From Vagococcus fluvialis bH819 (GTDB lineage Bacteria > Bacillota > Bacilli > Lactobacillales > Vagococcaceae), in contig NZ_FWFD01000002.1 in the NCBI RefSeq assembly GCF_900163795.1, forward strand, positions 1 through 64,000: a stretch of 64,000 bases of DNA, read 5' to 3'. How positions within the stretch are numbered: position 1 is the stretch's first letter; each line of letters begins with the position of its first letter. Below, in pieces: positions 26,599 through 40,035 of this stretch. Under the pieces are notes generated by a model. The model had not been told where the DNA came from, ran no database searches, and saw nothing but the letters and a program-made list of their open reading frames with translations. A program made the translations under genes and the position numbers.

Positions 26599-27750
26599 CT
26601 ATTGAAAAGATAATTCTGCGATTCGATTAAAGGCATCTTCCAAGATGGCCATATCTTGAGTTGCTGCAAGTCGAATATAATCATCACCGGATTCACCAAA
26701 TGCTTTTCCAGGAATAACTAAAACTTGTTTTTCTTGAAGGAGTTTCATAGAGAAATCAACAGAATTTAATCCTGTTTTAGAGATATTAATAAAAGCATAC
26801 ATACTACCTTTAACAGGGTGTAGAGTTATAAAAGGAATTTCAGCCACACGTTTCTCCACATATTCTAGGCGCTCCTGGAATACAGCCACAACTTTAGGGA
26901 CTAGCTCTTCTGCATGGTTCAATGCGTAAATACCAGCTCTTTGAGAGGGACTTGGTGCTGAAAAAGTGATGTCTTCATTCAGTAATTTACATGCTTTATT
27001 AATATATTCTGGTGCAATCATGTAACCTATTCTCCAACCGGTCATGGCAAAGGCTTTAGAAAAGCTGCTGAAAGTAATGGTATTATCGGGCGCAAAAGTT
27101 GCCATTGGCGTAAAGTCGTCATAAAAATTAAAAGCTTCATAAACTTCATCTGAAAGGATAAAGAAGTTATGTTCAATTGCTAAATCAGCAATTTGCTTGA
27201 AAGTTTCTTTTGAAAAAACAGCCCCAGTAGGATTATTAGGAGAATTAATAATAATTGCTTTAGTTTTTGGCGTGATAGCTTTTTTAAGAATCTCTAAATT
27301 AATCTGGAAACCATCTTCTTCATAAGTAGGAATGATGACTGGTGTTCCGCCAGCTTCAATAACTTGCGTTTTATAAGGTGAGAAGAAAGGTTCATGAATA
27401 ATGACTTCATCATCTTTGTCGAGTAAAACTTGTAAAGTTAAATACATTCCTTGTAGAGCGCCAACTGATGCTCTAACTTGTTCTGGTTTAAAGTCTAGAT
27501 TGTATTGGCGTTGATAAAAATGAATCACCGCCTGGATAAATTCTTGGCTACCATCAGATGCGGTATAGTGAGTATGACCTGCTTTAACATCTTTAAAGGC
27601 AGACTCAATAATAGCTGAGTCTGTAATTAAATCTGGATCACCAATCGATAGATTTAATAAATCAGTCATTTGACTTGCCATTGTTGTAAAATCCATTAAA
27701 AGATTTTCAACGGGTTTTTGGTAAAACTTTGATAAATAAGTTTGATTCAT
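26599..27750 (-). CDS. PLP-dependent class I/II aminotransferase
   Basis: A 383-residue fold-type I aminotransferase. Visible residues: SPNNPTGAVF (Asn contacting PLP, about 170), LSDEVYEAF (Asp), SSFSKAFAMTGWRIGYM with the Schiff-base lysine near 233 and the conserved Arg at the end. Substrate is not fixed by sequence; relatives act on aromatic amino acids, methionine, aspartate or acetyl-diaminopimelate (PatA). It lies behind an amino-acid ABC transporter on the same strand, separated by a small terminator, suggesting that it handles the imported amino acid. Confidence 0.88.
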   Translation of the reverse strand: MNQTYLSKFYQKPVENLLMDFTTMASQMTDLLNLSIGDPDLITDSAIIESAFKDVKAGHTHYTASDGSQEFIQAVIHFYQRQYNLDFKPEQVRASVGALQGMYLTLQVLLDKDDEVIIHEPFFSPYKTQVIEAGGTPVIIPTYEEDGFQINLEILKKAITPKTKAIIINSPNNPTGAVFSKETFKQIADLAIEHNFFILSDEVYEAFNFYDDFTPMATFAPDNTITFSSFSKAFAMTGWRIGYMIAPEYINKACKLLNEDITFSAPSPSQRAGIYALNHAEELVPKVVAVFQERLEYVEKRVAEIPFITLHPVKGSMYAFINISKTGLNSVDFSMKLLQEKQVLVIPGKAFGESGDDYIRLAATQDMAILEDAFNRIAELSFQ

Positions 27751-27779
27751 GAATACCCTCCTTAAAATTTAATAATAAA

Positions 27780-27803
27780 AAACAAAGGTGTTTTAAACCT
27801 TTG
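27780..27803 (-). terminator. Terminator between transporter ATPase and aminotransferase
   Basis: CAAAGGT pairs with ACCTTTG and is followed on the minus strand by TTTTTTATTATT. The aminotransferase may be expressed by partial read-through. Confidence 0.75.
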
Positions 27804-27812
27804 CTCATTATT

Positions 27813-28535
27813 CTATAATACTTTACCCAAAAAGTCTTGTGTTCTGCTATTTTGAGGAGAATTAAAAATAGTATCTGGTGTTCCTTCTTCTTGAATAACA
27901 CCATCTGCCATAAAAATGACACGATCAGCTACTTCTTTAGCAAATCCCATTTCATGGGTTACAACAACCATTGTCATTCCATTCTTCGCCAAATCTTTCA
28001 TAACAGTTAATACTTCACCAACCATTTCAGGATCAAGAGCAGACGTTGGCTCATCAAAAAGCATCACATCAGGATTCATGGCCAGAGCACGAGCGATTGC
28101 TACCCGTTGTTTTTGTCCACCAGACAGCTGAGAAGGAAAACTAGCTGCTTTATCTTCTAAACCAACTTGATCTAATAATGTCAAAGCATTTTTTTCAGCA
28201 ATATTTTTTGCTTCTCCTTTAACTTTAATTGGACTAATCGTTAAATTATCAAGAACTGATTTATGCGGAAACAGATTAAAACCTTGGAAAACCATTCCCA
28301 TTTTTTGACGAAGTTCGTTGATATTTGTTTTTTGATCTGTTAAATTGATACCTTCAAATTCGATTGTTCCACTTGTAGGTGCTTCTAATAAATTTAGACA
28401 TCTAAGAAAGGTACTTTTCCCACTGCCAGAAGGACCAATGACGACTACAACTTCACCTTGTTTGATTGTCACATCAAGTCCTTTTAATACTTCATTTTTA
28501 TCAAATGTTTTAGTTAAGTTTTTTATTTTAATCAT
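27813..28535 (-). CDS. Polar amino acid ABC transporter ATPase
   Basis: A 240-residue GlnQ-type ATPase: Walker [11 protein letters not shown]-loop [10 protein letters not shown], signature LSGGQKQR, Walker [13 protein letters not shown], switch VVTHE. ATG 28535 overlaps the permease end by eight bases (ATGATTAA); the AAAGGAG site lies inside the permease gene. An upstream start adding eight residues would swallow that site. Partner of the fused binding-protein/permease gene directly upstream. Substrate is a polar amino acid by family, not further defined. Confidence 0.93.
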   Translation of the reverse strand: MIKIKNLTKTFDKNEVLKGLDVTIKQGEVVVVIGPSGSGKSTFLRCLNLLEAPTSGTIEFEGINLTDQKTNINELRQKMGMVFQGFNLFPHKSVLDNLTISPIKVKGEAKNIAEKNALTLLDQVGLEDKAASFPSQLSGGQKQRVAIARALAMNPDVMLFDEPTSALDPEMVGEVLTVMKDLAKNGMTMVVVTHEMGFAKEVADRVIFMADGVIQEEGTPDTIFNSPQNSRTQDFLGKVL

Positions 28536-29982
28536 TTGATGCCATTCTCCTTTCAGCAACGCCTAAAATTCTAGATAATGTAAATGTTAAGACAAAGTAA
28601 ATCATTGAAACAATCACAATTGGTAAGAAGGGTTTGAAACTAGCTCCTTGAACAACGCCACCTTGGAACATTAATTCAGAAACACCAATGACAGAAACCA
28701 CAGAAGATTCTTTAATAACTGTGACAAATTCATTACCTAATGCAGGTAAAATATTTTTAATTGCCTGAGGAAAAACAATATGTTTCATCGCTTGGAATTG
28801 ATTCATCCCAAGTGATCTAGCCGCTTCTGTTTGCCCATTATCGACGGCATTAATACCGGCACGGATAATTTCAGCAACATAAGCTCCGCTATTTAAAGAA
28901 AGAGCTAAACAACTAGCCGCAAGCGCACTAAGGTCAAGTCCAATCACATTTGAACCAAAGAATACTAAGAAAATTTGAACTAGAAGGGGTGTTCCACGAA
29001 CGTATTCAATGTAAACCACTGCAATAATTTTTAATAATTTATTTTTAGAAAGTTTCATTAATGCTAGAATAGCACCAATCACTGCACCGAATAGAACACC
29101 AACAAATGCTAAAAATACAGTATAAGCCGTTCCTTTTAAATAAAATGAACCATATTTTTTAAAGAATGACTCTTCGTTAAACATTAATTTGTAGGCTTCT
29201 TCTTTGTAGCCATCCATTAATTTTTGATCCTTTATATCTCTAATTGATTTATTAACGGAATCAGCAAAATCTGTTGAGTTTTTAGGTATAGCTACTGCAG
29301 TTTCTTTTGTTCCGTTCTTAAAAGATAAATCAGAAGCAATAGCAAATAAATCACTTTGAGCGACATAGGCTTCTGCAACAGGTCCTTCAATTACAGCACC
29401 ATCAATTTTTTTGTTTTGTAATTGTAAAATAATATCTGGTAAACGTTGTAATGAAACTGTATCTGCATGAAGTTCGTCATTTGATAATTCTTCTTGTGTT
29501 GATTGCTTTTGAGCCCCAACTTTCAATCCTTCAAAACTATTAATTGAATTAAATTTGTCTTTGTCATCTTTTCTGATAACAACCTTTTGATCAACTGTCA
29601 TATACGATTCTGAAAAATCAACTTCTTTAAGTCTTTCTGGTGTAGGGGACATACCAGAAATGATCATGTCAATTTTACCTGTTTTTAGAGCACCGATTAA
29701 AGCATCGAAGCCATATTCTTCAACTTTTAGCTTAACCCCCATATCATCAGCAATCTTCTGAGCGATATCAATATCAGTTCCCACAATTTTATCTTTACCA
29801 TCTACTGTAGCATGGAACTCGTAAGGTGCGTAATCAGCAGATAACCCAACTGTTAACACACCTTTATCTTGTACTTTTTTTAACGTAGGATCAGTATTTT
29901 CAGCGTGAACAGAAGAAAGACTTATTAAGCTGATTAAAAACATAATAATGATTACTAATTTTTTTTGCCATTTTTTTATCAT
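28528..29982 (-). CDS. Amino acid ABC transporter, substrate-binding protein fused to permease
   Basis: A 484-residue fusion. Signal/anchor segment (about 5-27, ending SSVHAEN), an SBP_bac_3 domain (about 35-260; [29 protein letters not shown]), then a HisM/GlnP permease domain (about 275-480; [13 protein letters not shown], and the [20 protein letters not shown] coupling loop). GlnP-type fusions of this kind are common in lactic acid bacteria. ATG 29982 follows AAGGAG by eight bases; a GTG three codons upstream lies in that site. First gene of the transporter operon, divergent from the dehydrogenase gene. Confidence 0.92.
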   Translation of the reverse strand: MIKKWQKKLVIIIMFLISLISLSSVHAENTDPTLKKVQDKGVLTVGLSADYAPYEFHATVDGKDKIVGTDIDIAQKIADDMGVKLKVEEYGFDALIGALKTGKIDMIISGMSPTPERLKEVDFSESYMTVDQKVVIRKDDKDKFNSINSFEGLKVGAQKQSTQEELSNDELHADTVSLQRLPDIILQLQNKKIDGAVIEGPVAEAYVAQSDLFAIASDLSFKNGTKETAVAIPKNSTDFADSVNKSIRDIKDQKLMDGYKEEAYKLMFNEESFFKKYGSFYLKGTAYTVFLAFVGVLFGAVIGAILALMKLSKNKLLKIIAVVYIEYVRGTPLLVQIFLVFFGSNVIGLDLSALAASCLALSLNSGAYVAEIIRAGINAVDNGQTEAARSLGMNQFQAMKHIVFPQAIKNILPALGNEFVTVIKESSVVSVIGVSELMFQGGVVQGASFKPFLPIVIVSMIYFVLTFTLSRILGVAERRMASND

Positions 29983-30024
29983 AAAGTGCACTCCTTTTTA
30001 TTTATCTTTTTTAATATAAAAAGA

Positions 30025-30119
30025 AGTATACATAAAAACAACTTGTTATGCAAGTTAAAAATGAATATTTGAATAAAAACTCGAATTTTATTGCATAAAA
30101 ATCTTGTTTTAATTATAAT
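30025..30119. promoter_or_regulatory. Divergent promoters with a shared operator-like repeat
   Basis: Minus strand: TTGCAT (30053-30048), 17 bases, TATACT (30030-30025) for the amino-acid transporter. Plus strand: TTGCAT (30091-30096), 17 bases, TATAAT (30114-30119) for the dehydrogenase. The minus -35 lies inside the perfect inverted repeat AACTTG-TTATG-CAAGTT (30040-30056), a candidate operator; both -35 boxes share TTGCATAA. No T-box or S-box leader is visible. Confidence 0.7.
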
Positions 30120-30142
30120 AATGAATAAAAGGAGAGATAACA

Positions 30143-31216
30143 ATGAACGAAACACTAATTGTTAGAGGAGCACCACAAGAATATATTTGTGAGTTAGGTG
30201 CTTGGGACAAACTAGAGAAACACTTAGAAAAAAGAGGAATTACAAAGATACTTATTTTACATGGAAGTGCTTCTTGGTCTGTGGGAGAAAAATTTTTCCC
30301 TAAACTAAAAAAAATAGAGCATTATTTTAAGCATTATAAAAATGAATGTAGCTTTGAAAATAAAGCATACTTTACTAATTTTATCCAAAAAAATGAAATA
30401 GATGGTGTAATTGCTTTAGGTGGTGGAAAAGTGTTAGATTTAGGTAAATTAGTGGCTAATGAGAGTCACTTACCTTGTGTTTGTTTACCAACATTAGCTT
30501 CTACATGTGCAGCTTACACCCCTTTAAGTGTTATCTATAATAAACAAGGTGAAATGGTAGATATGGTATTTTTTTCTCAGGGAATTAGTTTAACCTTGGT
30601 TGATCCGAGCGTTATTTTAAATTCACCAAAAGAATTATTAGTTGCAGGAATTGGAGATACATTAGCAAAATGGTATGAATCAGATCCTGTGATTTCACAA
30701 CATAAAAGTTATTCAGCAGAACTTGCTGTGGCAAAATTTGCTGCGAAAGAATGTTGTGATAATTTATTAATTAGTTCAAAAAAAGCTATCGATGACTTTG
30801 AAAATAAACAAGTAACAGAAGATTTCATTAAAATAGTGGAAACAAATATCTTACTTGCAGGGATGGTAGGTGGCTTTGGTGATAAATTTGGAAGAACATC
30901 AGGAGCACACAGTATTCATGATGCACTAACTCGTGTACCAGGAACTAAAAAATATTTACATGGAAAAAAGGTTGCTTATGGTATTTTGGTTCAGCTTGTA
31001 ATAGAAGAAAAGAATCAAGAAGTAGCTAAATTAATTCTTTTTTATAAAAAAATTGGCTTGCCTTATCGCTTTTCTTCATTAGGCGTAACAAGAAAAGATT
31101 TAGATTTGATAGCTGAAATAGCAAATAAAGATCCGTTGCTGCATTTACTACCACAGCACATAACACATGAAGTAATCAAATCTGCTATGATTGAATTGGA
31201 AGAAAGAGCCTACTGA
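30143..31216 (+). CDS. Iron-containing (GldA/HcxA-like) dehydrogenase
   Basis: A 357-residue polyol/hydroxyacid dehydrogenase of the glycerol-dehydrogenase family. Nucleotide binding at ALGGGKVLDLGK (about 94-105), metal ligands in GIGDTLAKWYE (Asp about 172), GAHSIHDA (His about 254) and YLHGKKVAYG (His about 273). Glycerol dehydrogenases and 2-hydroxycarboxylate dehydrogenases (YbdH/HcxA) both fit. The divergent neighbour is an amino-acid transporter with an aminotransferase, which favours reduction of a 2-keto acid over glycerol oxidation; no dihydroxyacetone kinase is present. AAAGGAGAG precedes the ATG. Confidence 0.8.
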   Translation: MNETLIVRGAPQEYICELGAWDKLEKHLEKRGITKILILHGSASWSVGEKFFPKLKKIEHYFKHYKNECSFENKAYFTNFIQKNEIDGVIALGGGKVLDLGKLVANESHLPCVCLPTLASTCAAYTPLSVIYNKQGEMVDMVFFSQGISLTLVDPSVILNSPKELLVAGIGDTLAKWYESDPVISQHKSYSAELAVAKFAAKECCDNLLISSKKAIDDFENKQVTEDFIKIVETNILLAGMVGGFGDKFGRTSGAHSIHDALTRVPGTKKYLHGKKVAYGILVQLVIEEKNQEVAKLILFYKKIGLPYRFSSLGVTRKDLDLIAEIANKDPLLHLLPQHITHEVIKSAMIELEERAY

Positions 31217-31226
31217 GGTTATTGTA

Positions 31227-31260
31227 GACAGATTCAAAAATAATTTTTTTTGAATCTGTC
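31227..31260 (+). terminator. Terminator after the dehydrogenase
   Basis: GACAGATTCAAAAA pairs with TTTTTGAATCTGTC; the T-run lies in the 3' arm and loop rather than after the stem, so efficiency is uncertain. Confidence 0.6.
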
Positions 31261-31282
31261 ATATTTAATAAAAATGATTTTT

Positions 31283-31319
31283 TGAAAACGTTGACAATTA
31301 AAAAATGATTTGTTATGAT
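31283..31319 (+). promoter_or_regulatory. Beta-glucoside operon promoter with perfect cre site
   Basis: TTGACA (31291-31296), 17 bases, TATGAT (31314-31319). TGAAAACGTTGACA (31283-31296) fits the cre consensus TGWAANCGNTNWCA at every fixed position and overlaps the -35 box, so CcpA should repress initiation when glucose is present. Confidence 0.88.
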
Positions 31320-31344
31320 TTACCTGTTAATCAAATAAATAGAT

Positions 31345-31432
31345 GGATAGTAACATTGAGTTGGCTAAACCTGATTTTTCTAAAGCAGACGCTTTTTTTG
31401 CGTATTTTTTAGAAAGGTTGGGTTTTTTTCTT
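31345..31432 (+). promoter_or_regulatory. RAT1 antiterminator and overlapping terminator
   Basis: GGATAGTAACATTGAG...GGCTAAACCT (31345-31372) fits the ribonucleic antiterminator bound by BglG/LicT proteins. Its last bases AAACCT start the left arm of a terminator (AACC...TTTCTAAA pairing with TTTAGAAAGGTT) followed by GGGTTTTTTTCTTTTT. Binding of the antiterminator protein should prevent the terminator and allow transcription of its own gene. Confidence 0.88.
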
Positions 31433-31459
31433 TTTAAAAAGGGGGAAGGAGATAACAAA

Positions 31460-34272
<2,813 letters not shown>

Positions 34273-34381
34273 TGTTGAGTGAGAGTGGGTGGTTAGGTTA
34301 TTTTTAGTGCAAGAAAGATTTATAGTTATTAGAGGGAACAAAAGTAATTAAATTTACTATTAATATATATGATGGAGGTAA

Positions 34382-35821
<1,440 letters not shown>

Positions 35822-35830
35822 GACAATTGA

Positions 35831-35864
35831 AAGAGGCTGAAATTAGAAAAACAGTCTCTTTTTC
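35831..35864 (+). terminator. Terminator of the beta-glucoside operon
   Basis: AAGAGGCTG pairs with CAGTCTCTT and is followed by TTTTC, a few bases behind the bglA stop. Confidence 0.85.
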
Positions 35865-35907
35865 TATGATAAAAAATAAAAATGTTTACATAAAAGGGGT
35901 AATAATT

Positions 35908-36714
35908 ATGAAAAAGTCAATTAAAATGTTAGGTATCACAGCGTTAACTTTAGCACTATTCACAGCTTGTACACCAGAGAAAAAAGCAGAAGAAAAGACC
36001 AAAGAAAAACCAAAAGAAGAGTTAACTCTGTATGTAGTCCGCCATGGTAAAACAATGTTAAATACCACAGATCGCGTTCAAGGTTGGTCAGATGCAGTCT
36101 TAACACCAGAGGGTGAAAAAGTTGTTAGTGCTGCTGGAAAAGGCATGAAAGATATTGAGTTTCAAAATGCTTACAGTAGTGACAGTGGACGTGCGATGCA
36201 AACGGCAAATTTAATTTTAAAAGAAAATAAAACATCTTCGAAATTAGATCTAGAAACAGATCCAGGTTTAAGAGAATTTAACTTTGGAACGTATGAAGGT
36301 GATCTAAACCATACAATGTGGAATGATATTGCTAAACATCAAGGTGTTACACCAGAAGAGTTTTTGAAAAATATGTCACCTGAATCTTTTGCTAATAGTG
36401 TGGCAGAAATAGACAAAGAAAAAAATAAAGATGGCAAAAATTGGCCGGCTGAAGATTTTAAAACAATTACAGATCGATTAACTAAATCTGTTGATAGTAT
36501 TGTCGAAAAAGAAATGAAAAATGATGGTAGTGGCAATGTTCTAGTAGTATCTCATGGATTAAGTATTTCTGCCCTATTAGATACTTTGTTTGATGACTTC
36601 AAATTACCAGAAGGCGGTCTAAAAAATGCTAGCGTTTCTGTGATTAAAGTGAAAAATGGCAAGTATACTTTAGAAAGTGTTAATGATACAAGCTATATTG
36701 AAAAAGGAAAATAA
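35908..36714 (+). CDS. Histidine phosphatase-superfamily lipoprotein
   Basis: A 268-residue exported phosphatase. Signal peptide with lipobox LFTAC, a Lys/Glu linker (about 23-38), then a phosphoglycerate-mutase-like domain with the phosphorylated His in VVRHGKT, arginine in YSSDSGRAMQTA, and the second His in VVSHGLSIS. Being surface-anchored, it probably removes phosphate from an external ester; substrate unknown. ATG 35908 follows AAAGGGG; an upstream in-frame ATG (35827) lies in the bglA terminator. Single gene. Confidence 0.85.
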   Translation: MKKSIKMLGITALTLALFTACTPEKKAEEKTKEKPKEELTLYVVRHGKTMLNTTDRVQGWSDAVLTPEGEKVVSAAGKGMKDIEFQNAYSSDSGRAMQTANLILKENKTSSKLDLETDPGLREFNFGTYEGDLNHTMWNDIAKHQGVTPEEFLKNMSPESFANSVAEIDKEKNKDGKNWPAEDFKTITDRLTKSVDSIVEKEMKNDGSGNVLVVSHGLSISALLDTLFDDFKLPEGGLKNASVSVIKVKNGKYTLESVNDTSYIEKGK

Positions 36715-36734
36715 TAATATATTTTAATGAAGAG

Positions 36735-36774
36735 TAGTGTGGGTCAAAGTAATTTTGATTCACACTATTTTTTT
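36735..36774 (+). terminator. Terminator after the phosphatase lipoprotein
   Basis: TAGTGTG pairs with CACACTA, with an inner TCAAA/TTTGA stem, followed by TTTTTTT. Confidence 0.85.
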
Positions 36775-36865
36775 ATTAAAATTAAAATTAGATTAAAAAA
36801 AGATTGCTTAATTCTCATTTATATAATAGACTTATTCTTATAGTTAATATTAGGGGGATGTTTTT

Positions 36866-38527
36866 ATGAGATATAAAAAATTAATTGGTTCAATAGTTAT
36901 CTTGAGTTCAGTTGTGCTCTTAGCTGGTTGCTCAAGTGGAGGAGAGAGTAAAAAAAATAAAACAAAGAAAAATGCTACCACAGAGCAAGTTGCAAAATTT
37001 GGTATTCCGCAAGAAGTAGCGAGTATTGATCCAGCTAAGGCAACAGATAAAGTCAGTTTTGGTGTATTGAATCAAATATACGAAGGTTTTTACCGTATGG
37101 ATAAAGATAATCGGCCAGAACCGGCAGGAGCTAAAGAACTAGCCAAAGTAAGTGATGATGGTTTGACTTATACATTAATATTACGTGAAGAAGCAAAATG
37201 GAGTAATGGAGAACCCGTTTTAGCTAAGGATTATGTCTATGCTTGGCAACGTGTAGTTAACCCAGAAACAGCTTCAGAGTATGCCTATTTAATTGAAAAT
37301 GTAAAAAATGCGAAAGCTATTTCAGCGGGAGATAAAAAACCAGAAGAATTAGGAATAGAAGCAGTTAGTGATCATGAAATTAAAATTACACTAGATAATG
37401 CGATTCCTTATTTTGATTCATTATTAGCTTTTCCAACTTTTTTCCCATTAAATCAAAAAGCAGTTGAAGAGTTTGATAAAGATTTTGCCAATTCAAGTGA
37501 AAAAACTATCTATAATGGTCCGTTTGTTTTATCTGAGTTTGATGGGCCTGGGTCAGATATTGAATGGAAATATTTAAAAAATAAGGACTATTGGGATAAA
37601 GAAAATGTGAAGATTAATGAAATTCAAGCGACCGTTGTTAAAGAAGGGTCGACAGCATTAAATTTATATGAAGATGGTCAATTAGACGATGTGATTGTAA
37701 CAGGTGAGTTAGCAAAACAATATCGTGAGGACCCAAACTTTAATGGAGAAAAAGATGGTCGTGTCATCTATATTGAGCCAAATCGTGAAAGCAAAAAAGC
37801 CCCATTTGATAATTTGAATTTCCGTAAAGCACTATACTATTCAGTAGATAATAAAGCTATTGTGGATACTATTTTAGGGGATGGTTCAGAACCAGTTACA
37901 GGAATTGTTCCAAAGACATTGGCAGTTAATCCAGAAACGAAAAAAGACTTTGTTGAAGAGTCTGGAGAATACAAAACTTATGATGAGAAAAAAGCAAAAG
38001 AATATTTAGAAAAAGCCAAAAAAGAATTAAATACAACAGAATTTAGTTTTGATATCTTAACGGATGATAACGAATCAACTAAAAAATTAGCCGAATATTT
38101 ACAAGGGGCATTTAAAGATAAATTAGGGGTTAAAACAACTGTTACACCAGTAACTAAACCAATCCGTTTAGAACGAACAACTAAAGGTGATTTTGATATG
38201 GTGGTAACAGGATGGGGAGCAGATTACAATGATGTGAGTTCATTCTTAGATTTATTTGAAACAGGAAATAGTTATAATAAAGGGAAATACTCTAATAAAA
38301 ACTATGACAAATTAATCCAAGATGCGAAGGTTGCTCATGCTACAGATGAAAAAGCGCGTTGGGCAGATTACTTAGCGGCTGAAAAAATTCTTTTAGAAGA
38401 AGATTCGGCAGTCATCCCGGTTTATCAAGTAGTAGAGGGACATTTAAGAAATCCTAATTTAACGGGGTACATTGCACATAGTGCGGGTGCTTCTTACGAG
38501 TACAAATATTTAGAGATGAAGGAATAA
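36866..38527 (+). CDS. Oligopeptide-binding lipoprotein (OppA-like), solitary
   Basis: A 553-residue SBP_bac_5 protein. Lipobox LLAGC (Cys about 22), a short Lys-rich linker, then the typical FGIPQEVASIDPAKA start, YEGFYRMDKDN, EWSNGEPVLAKDYVYAWQR-like region and the WGADYNDVSSFLDLF segment. It binds peptides outside the membrane for an Opp importer. No permease genes adjoin; it is similar along its length to the OppA at 50375 and probably uses the same oppBCDF. AGGGGGATG precedes the start. Confidence 0.9.
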   Translation: MRYKKLIGSIVILSSVVLLAGCSSGGESKKNKTKKNATTEQVAKFGIPQEVASIDPAKATDKVSFGVLNQIYEGFYRMDKDNRPEPAGAKELAKVSDDGLTYTLILREEAKWSNGEPVLAKDYVYAWQRVVNPETASEYAYLIENVKNAKAISAGDKKPEELGIEAVSDHEIKITLDNAIPYFDSLLAFPTFFPLNQKAVEEFDKDFANSSEKTIYNGPFVLSEFDGPGSDIEWKYLKNKDYWDKENVKINEIQATVVKEGSTALNLYEDGQLDDVIVTGELAKQYREDPNFNGEKDGRVIYIEPNRESKKAPFDNLNFRKALYYSVDNKAIVDTILGDGSEPVTGIVPKTLAVNPETKKDFVEESGEYKTYDEKKAKEYLEKAKKELNTTEFSFDILTDDNESTKKLAEYLQGAFKDKLGVKTTVTPVTKPIRLERTTKGDFDMVVTGWGADYNDVSSFLDLFETGNSYNKGKYSNKNYDKLIQDAKVAHATDEKARWADYLAAEKILLEEDSAVIPVYQVVEGHLRNPNLTGYIAHSAGASYEYKYLEMKE

Positions 38528-38530
38528 AAG

Positions 38531-38659
38531 AAGAAAAAGTCTAACTGATTAGTATTGGTGAAGTTGTCGTGAGAGTGGACTTTTTATTCCCTGACTATTA
38601 AAAATTATTCATATAAATAAAAATGAGGCTGACATTTGAGTCAGTCTCAACTTTTTTTT
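38531..38659 (+). repeat. Structured repeat R7 (eroded left arm) with terminator module
   Basis: Right half GTGAAGTTGTCGTGAGAGTG, GACTTTTTATTCCCTGACTA is clear; the left half is reduced to AAAAAGTC, which still pairs with GACTTTTT. It starts right behind the oppA-like stop. It is followed by AAAATTATTCATATAAATAA and the terminator GAGGCTGAC/GTCAGTCTC + TTTTTTTT (38625-38659), the same module as at 1926-1983 and 52131-52190. Confidence 0.75.
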
Positions 38660-38717
38660 CTTTTTTTTGATTATGAATTAAGTGTCTTAAAAATAACGGA
38701 ATAATAGGAGGAAAATT

Positions 38718-39941
38718 ATGAAAGAAAAAATGTTAGAGCGGTTTATCGCTTATGCAAAGTTAGATACGAGATCAGATGCCACAAGTCAAAGGATTCCTAC
38801 AACTAAATCTCAAGAAGAATTTGCATACATTTTGAAAGAAGAGTTAGAAAAAATTGGTTTATCAAAAATTAATTACAATAAAAAAAATGGATTCTTAACG
38901 GCTTATTTGCCTAAAAATTCAGAGAACTATCCAGCGATTGGTTTCATTGCTCACTTAGATACTGCTGATTTTAATGCAGAAAATATCTCACCTCAAATTC
39001 ACGAAAACTATAATGGTGAGGACGTTTTGCTAAATCAAGAACAAAACATTGTAATGAAGGTCAGTGAGTTTCCCAATTTAAAAGATTATGTGGGGGAAAC
39101 ATTAATCACCACAGATGGCACAACTTTACTTGGCGCTGATGATAAGGCTGGGATTGTGGAAATTTTAGCTGCTGTAGATTATTTTTTAGGTCATCCTTTA
39201 GAAGAGCATGGAGATATTTGGGTGGCTTTTGGACCAGATGAAGAAATAGGTCAAGGTGCAGATCACTTTGATGTTTCAGCTTTTCAAGCAGAGTATGCAT
39301 ACACGATAGATAGTGGTCGTATCGGCCACTTTGAATATGAAACCTTCAATGCTGCCCAAGCAATAATTCAAATAGATGGAACAAGTGTGCATCCTGGTAC
39401 TGCTTATGGAATGATGGTCAATGCGATTAAAGTGGGGAATTTGATTGATCAGCAATTACCTCAAAATGAAGTGCCTGAGAAAACAAGAGGTAAAGAAGGA
39501 TTTTATCTACTTCATGATTTTAATGGAACGATTAATCAAGCCAAAATGACTTATATTATTCGTGATCACGATAAGAAATTTTTTGAAAAACGAAAACAAA
39601 AAATCGTAAATATTGTAGATGAACTAAATCAAGAATTAGACCGTGAGCGAATTACAGTGACTTTGAAAGATCAGTACTACAATATGAAAGAAATTATCGA
39701 GAAGGATATGCGTTCAGTTGATATAGCGGTTAGAGCAATGGAGAATCTAAACATCAAACCAATTATTACTCCTTTTAGAGGGGGGACGGATGGCTCTAAA
39801 ATTTCATTTATGGGACTACCAACACCCAACCTTTTTACAGGTGGAGAAAATTTCCACGGACAATATGAGTTTATTACTTTAGAAGCGATGGAAATAGCTA
39901 CAAAGACGATCATTGAAGTAATAAAAGAAAGTCGTATATAG
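38718..39941 (+). CDS. pepT: Peptidase T (tripeptidase)
   Basis: A 407-residue M20 metallopeptidase that removes the N-terminal residue from tripeptides in the cytoplasm. Metal and catalytic residues: GFIAHLDTAD (His and Asp), TTLLGADDKAGI (bridging Asp), PDEEIGQG (catalytic and ligand Glu), TIDSG, and the C-terminal His in GGENFHGQYE. GGAGG precedes the ATG. It stands between peptide-binding protein genes and fits their peptide uptake role. Confidence 0.95.
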   Translation: MKEKMLERFIAYAKLDTRSDATSQRIPTTKSQEEFAYILKEELEKIGLSKINYNKKNGFLTAYLPKNSENYPAIGFIAHLDTADFNAENISPQIHENYNGEDVLLNQEQNIVMKVSEFPNLKDYVGETLITTDGTTLLGADDKAGIVEILAAVDYFLGHPLEEHGDIWVAFGPDEEIGQGADHFDVSAFQAEYAYTIDSGRIGHFEYETFNAAQAIIQIDGTSVHPGTAYGMMVNAIKVGNLIDQQLPQNEVPEKTRGKEGFYLLHDFNGTINQAKMTYIIRDHDKKFFEKRKQKIVNIVDELNQELDRERITVTLKDQYYNMKEIIEKDMRSVDIAVRAMENLNIKPIITPFRGGTDGSKISFMGLPTPNLFTGGENFHGQYEFITLEAMEIATKTIIEVIKESRI

Positions 39942-40035
39942 TTAGTAGAGTCTTTGACTAAAAGGGTAAATTAACTTACACTTTAACTAAGAAAGGAAAG
40001 TTCAACTGTGTTTCTAAACTTAGGAGGGATCGACT

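Noticed and set aside
29983-30142. A T-box or SAM riboswitch for the amino-acid transporter
   Set aside because: No specifier stem or T-box sequence; the divergent gap is filled by two simple promoters and an inverted repeat.
31343-31459. N-terminal extension of licT into its leader
   Set aside because: The extra 39 codons would translate the RAT and terminator; the normal start at 31460 has AAGGAG and gives the usual 279-residue length.
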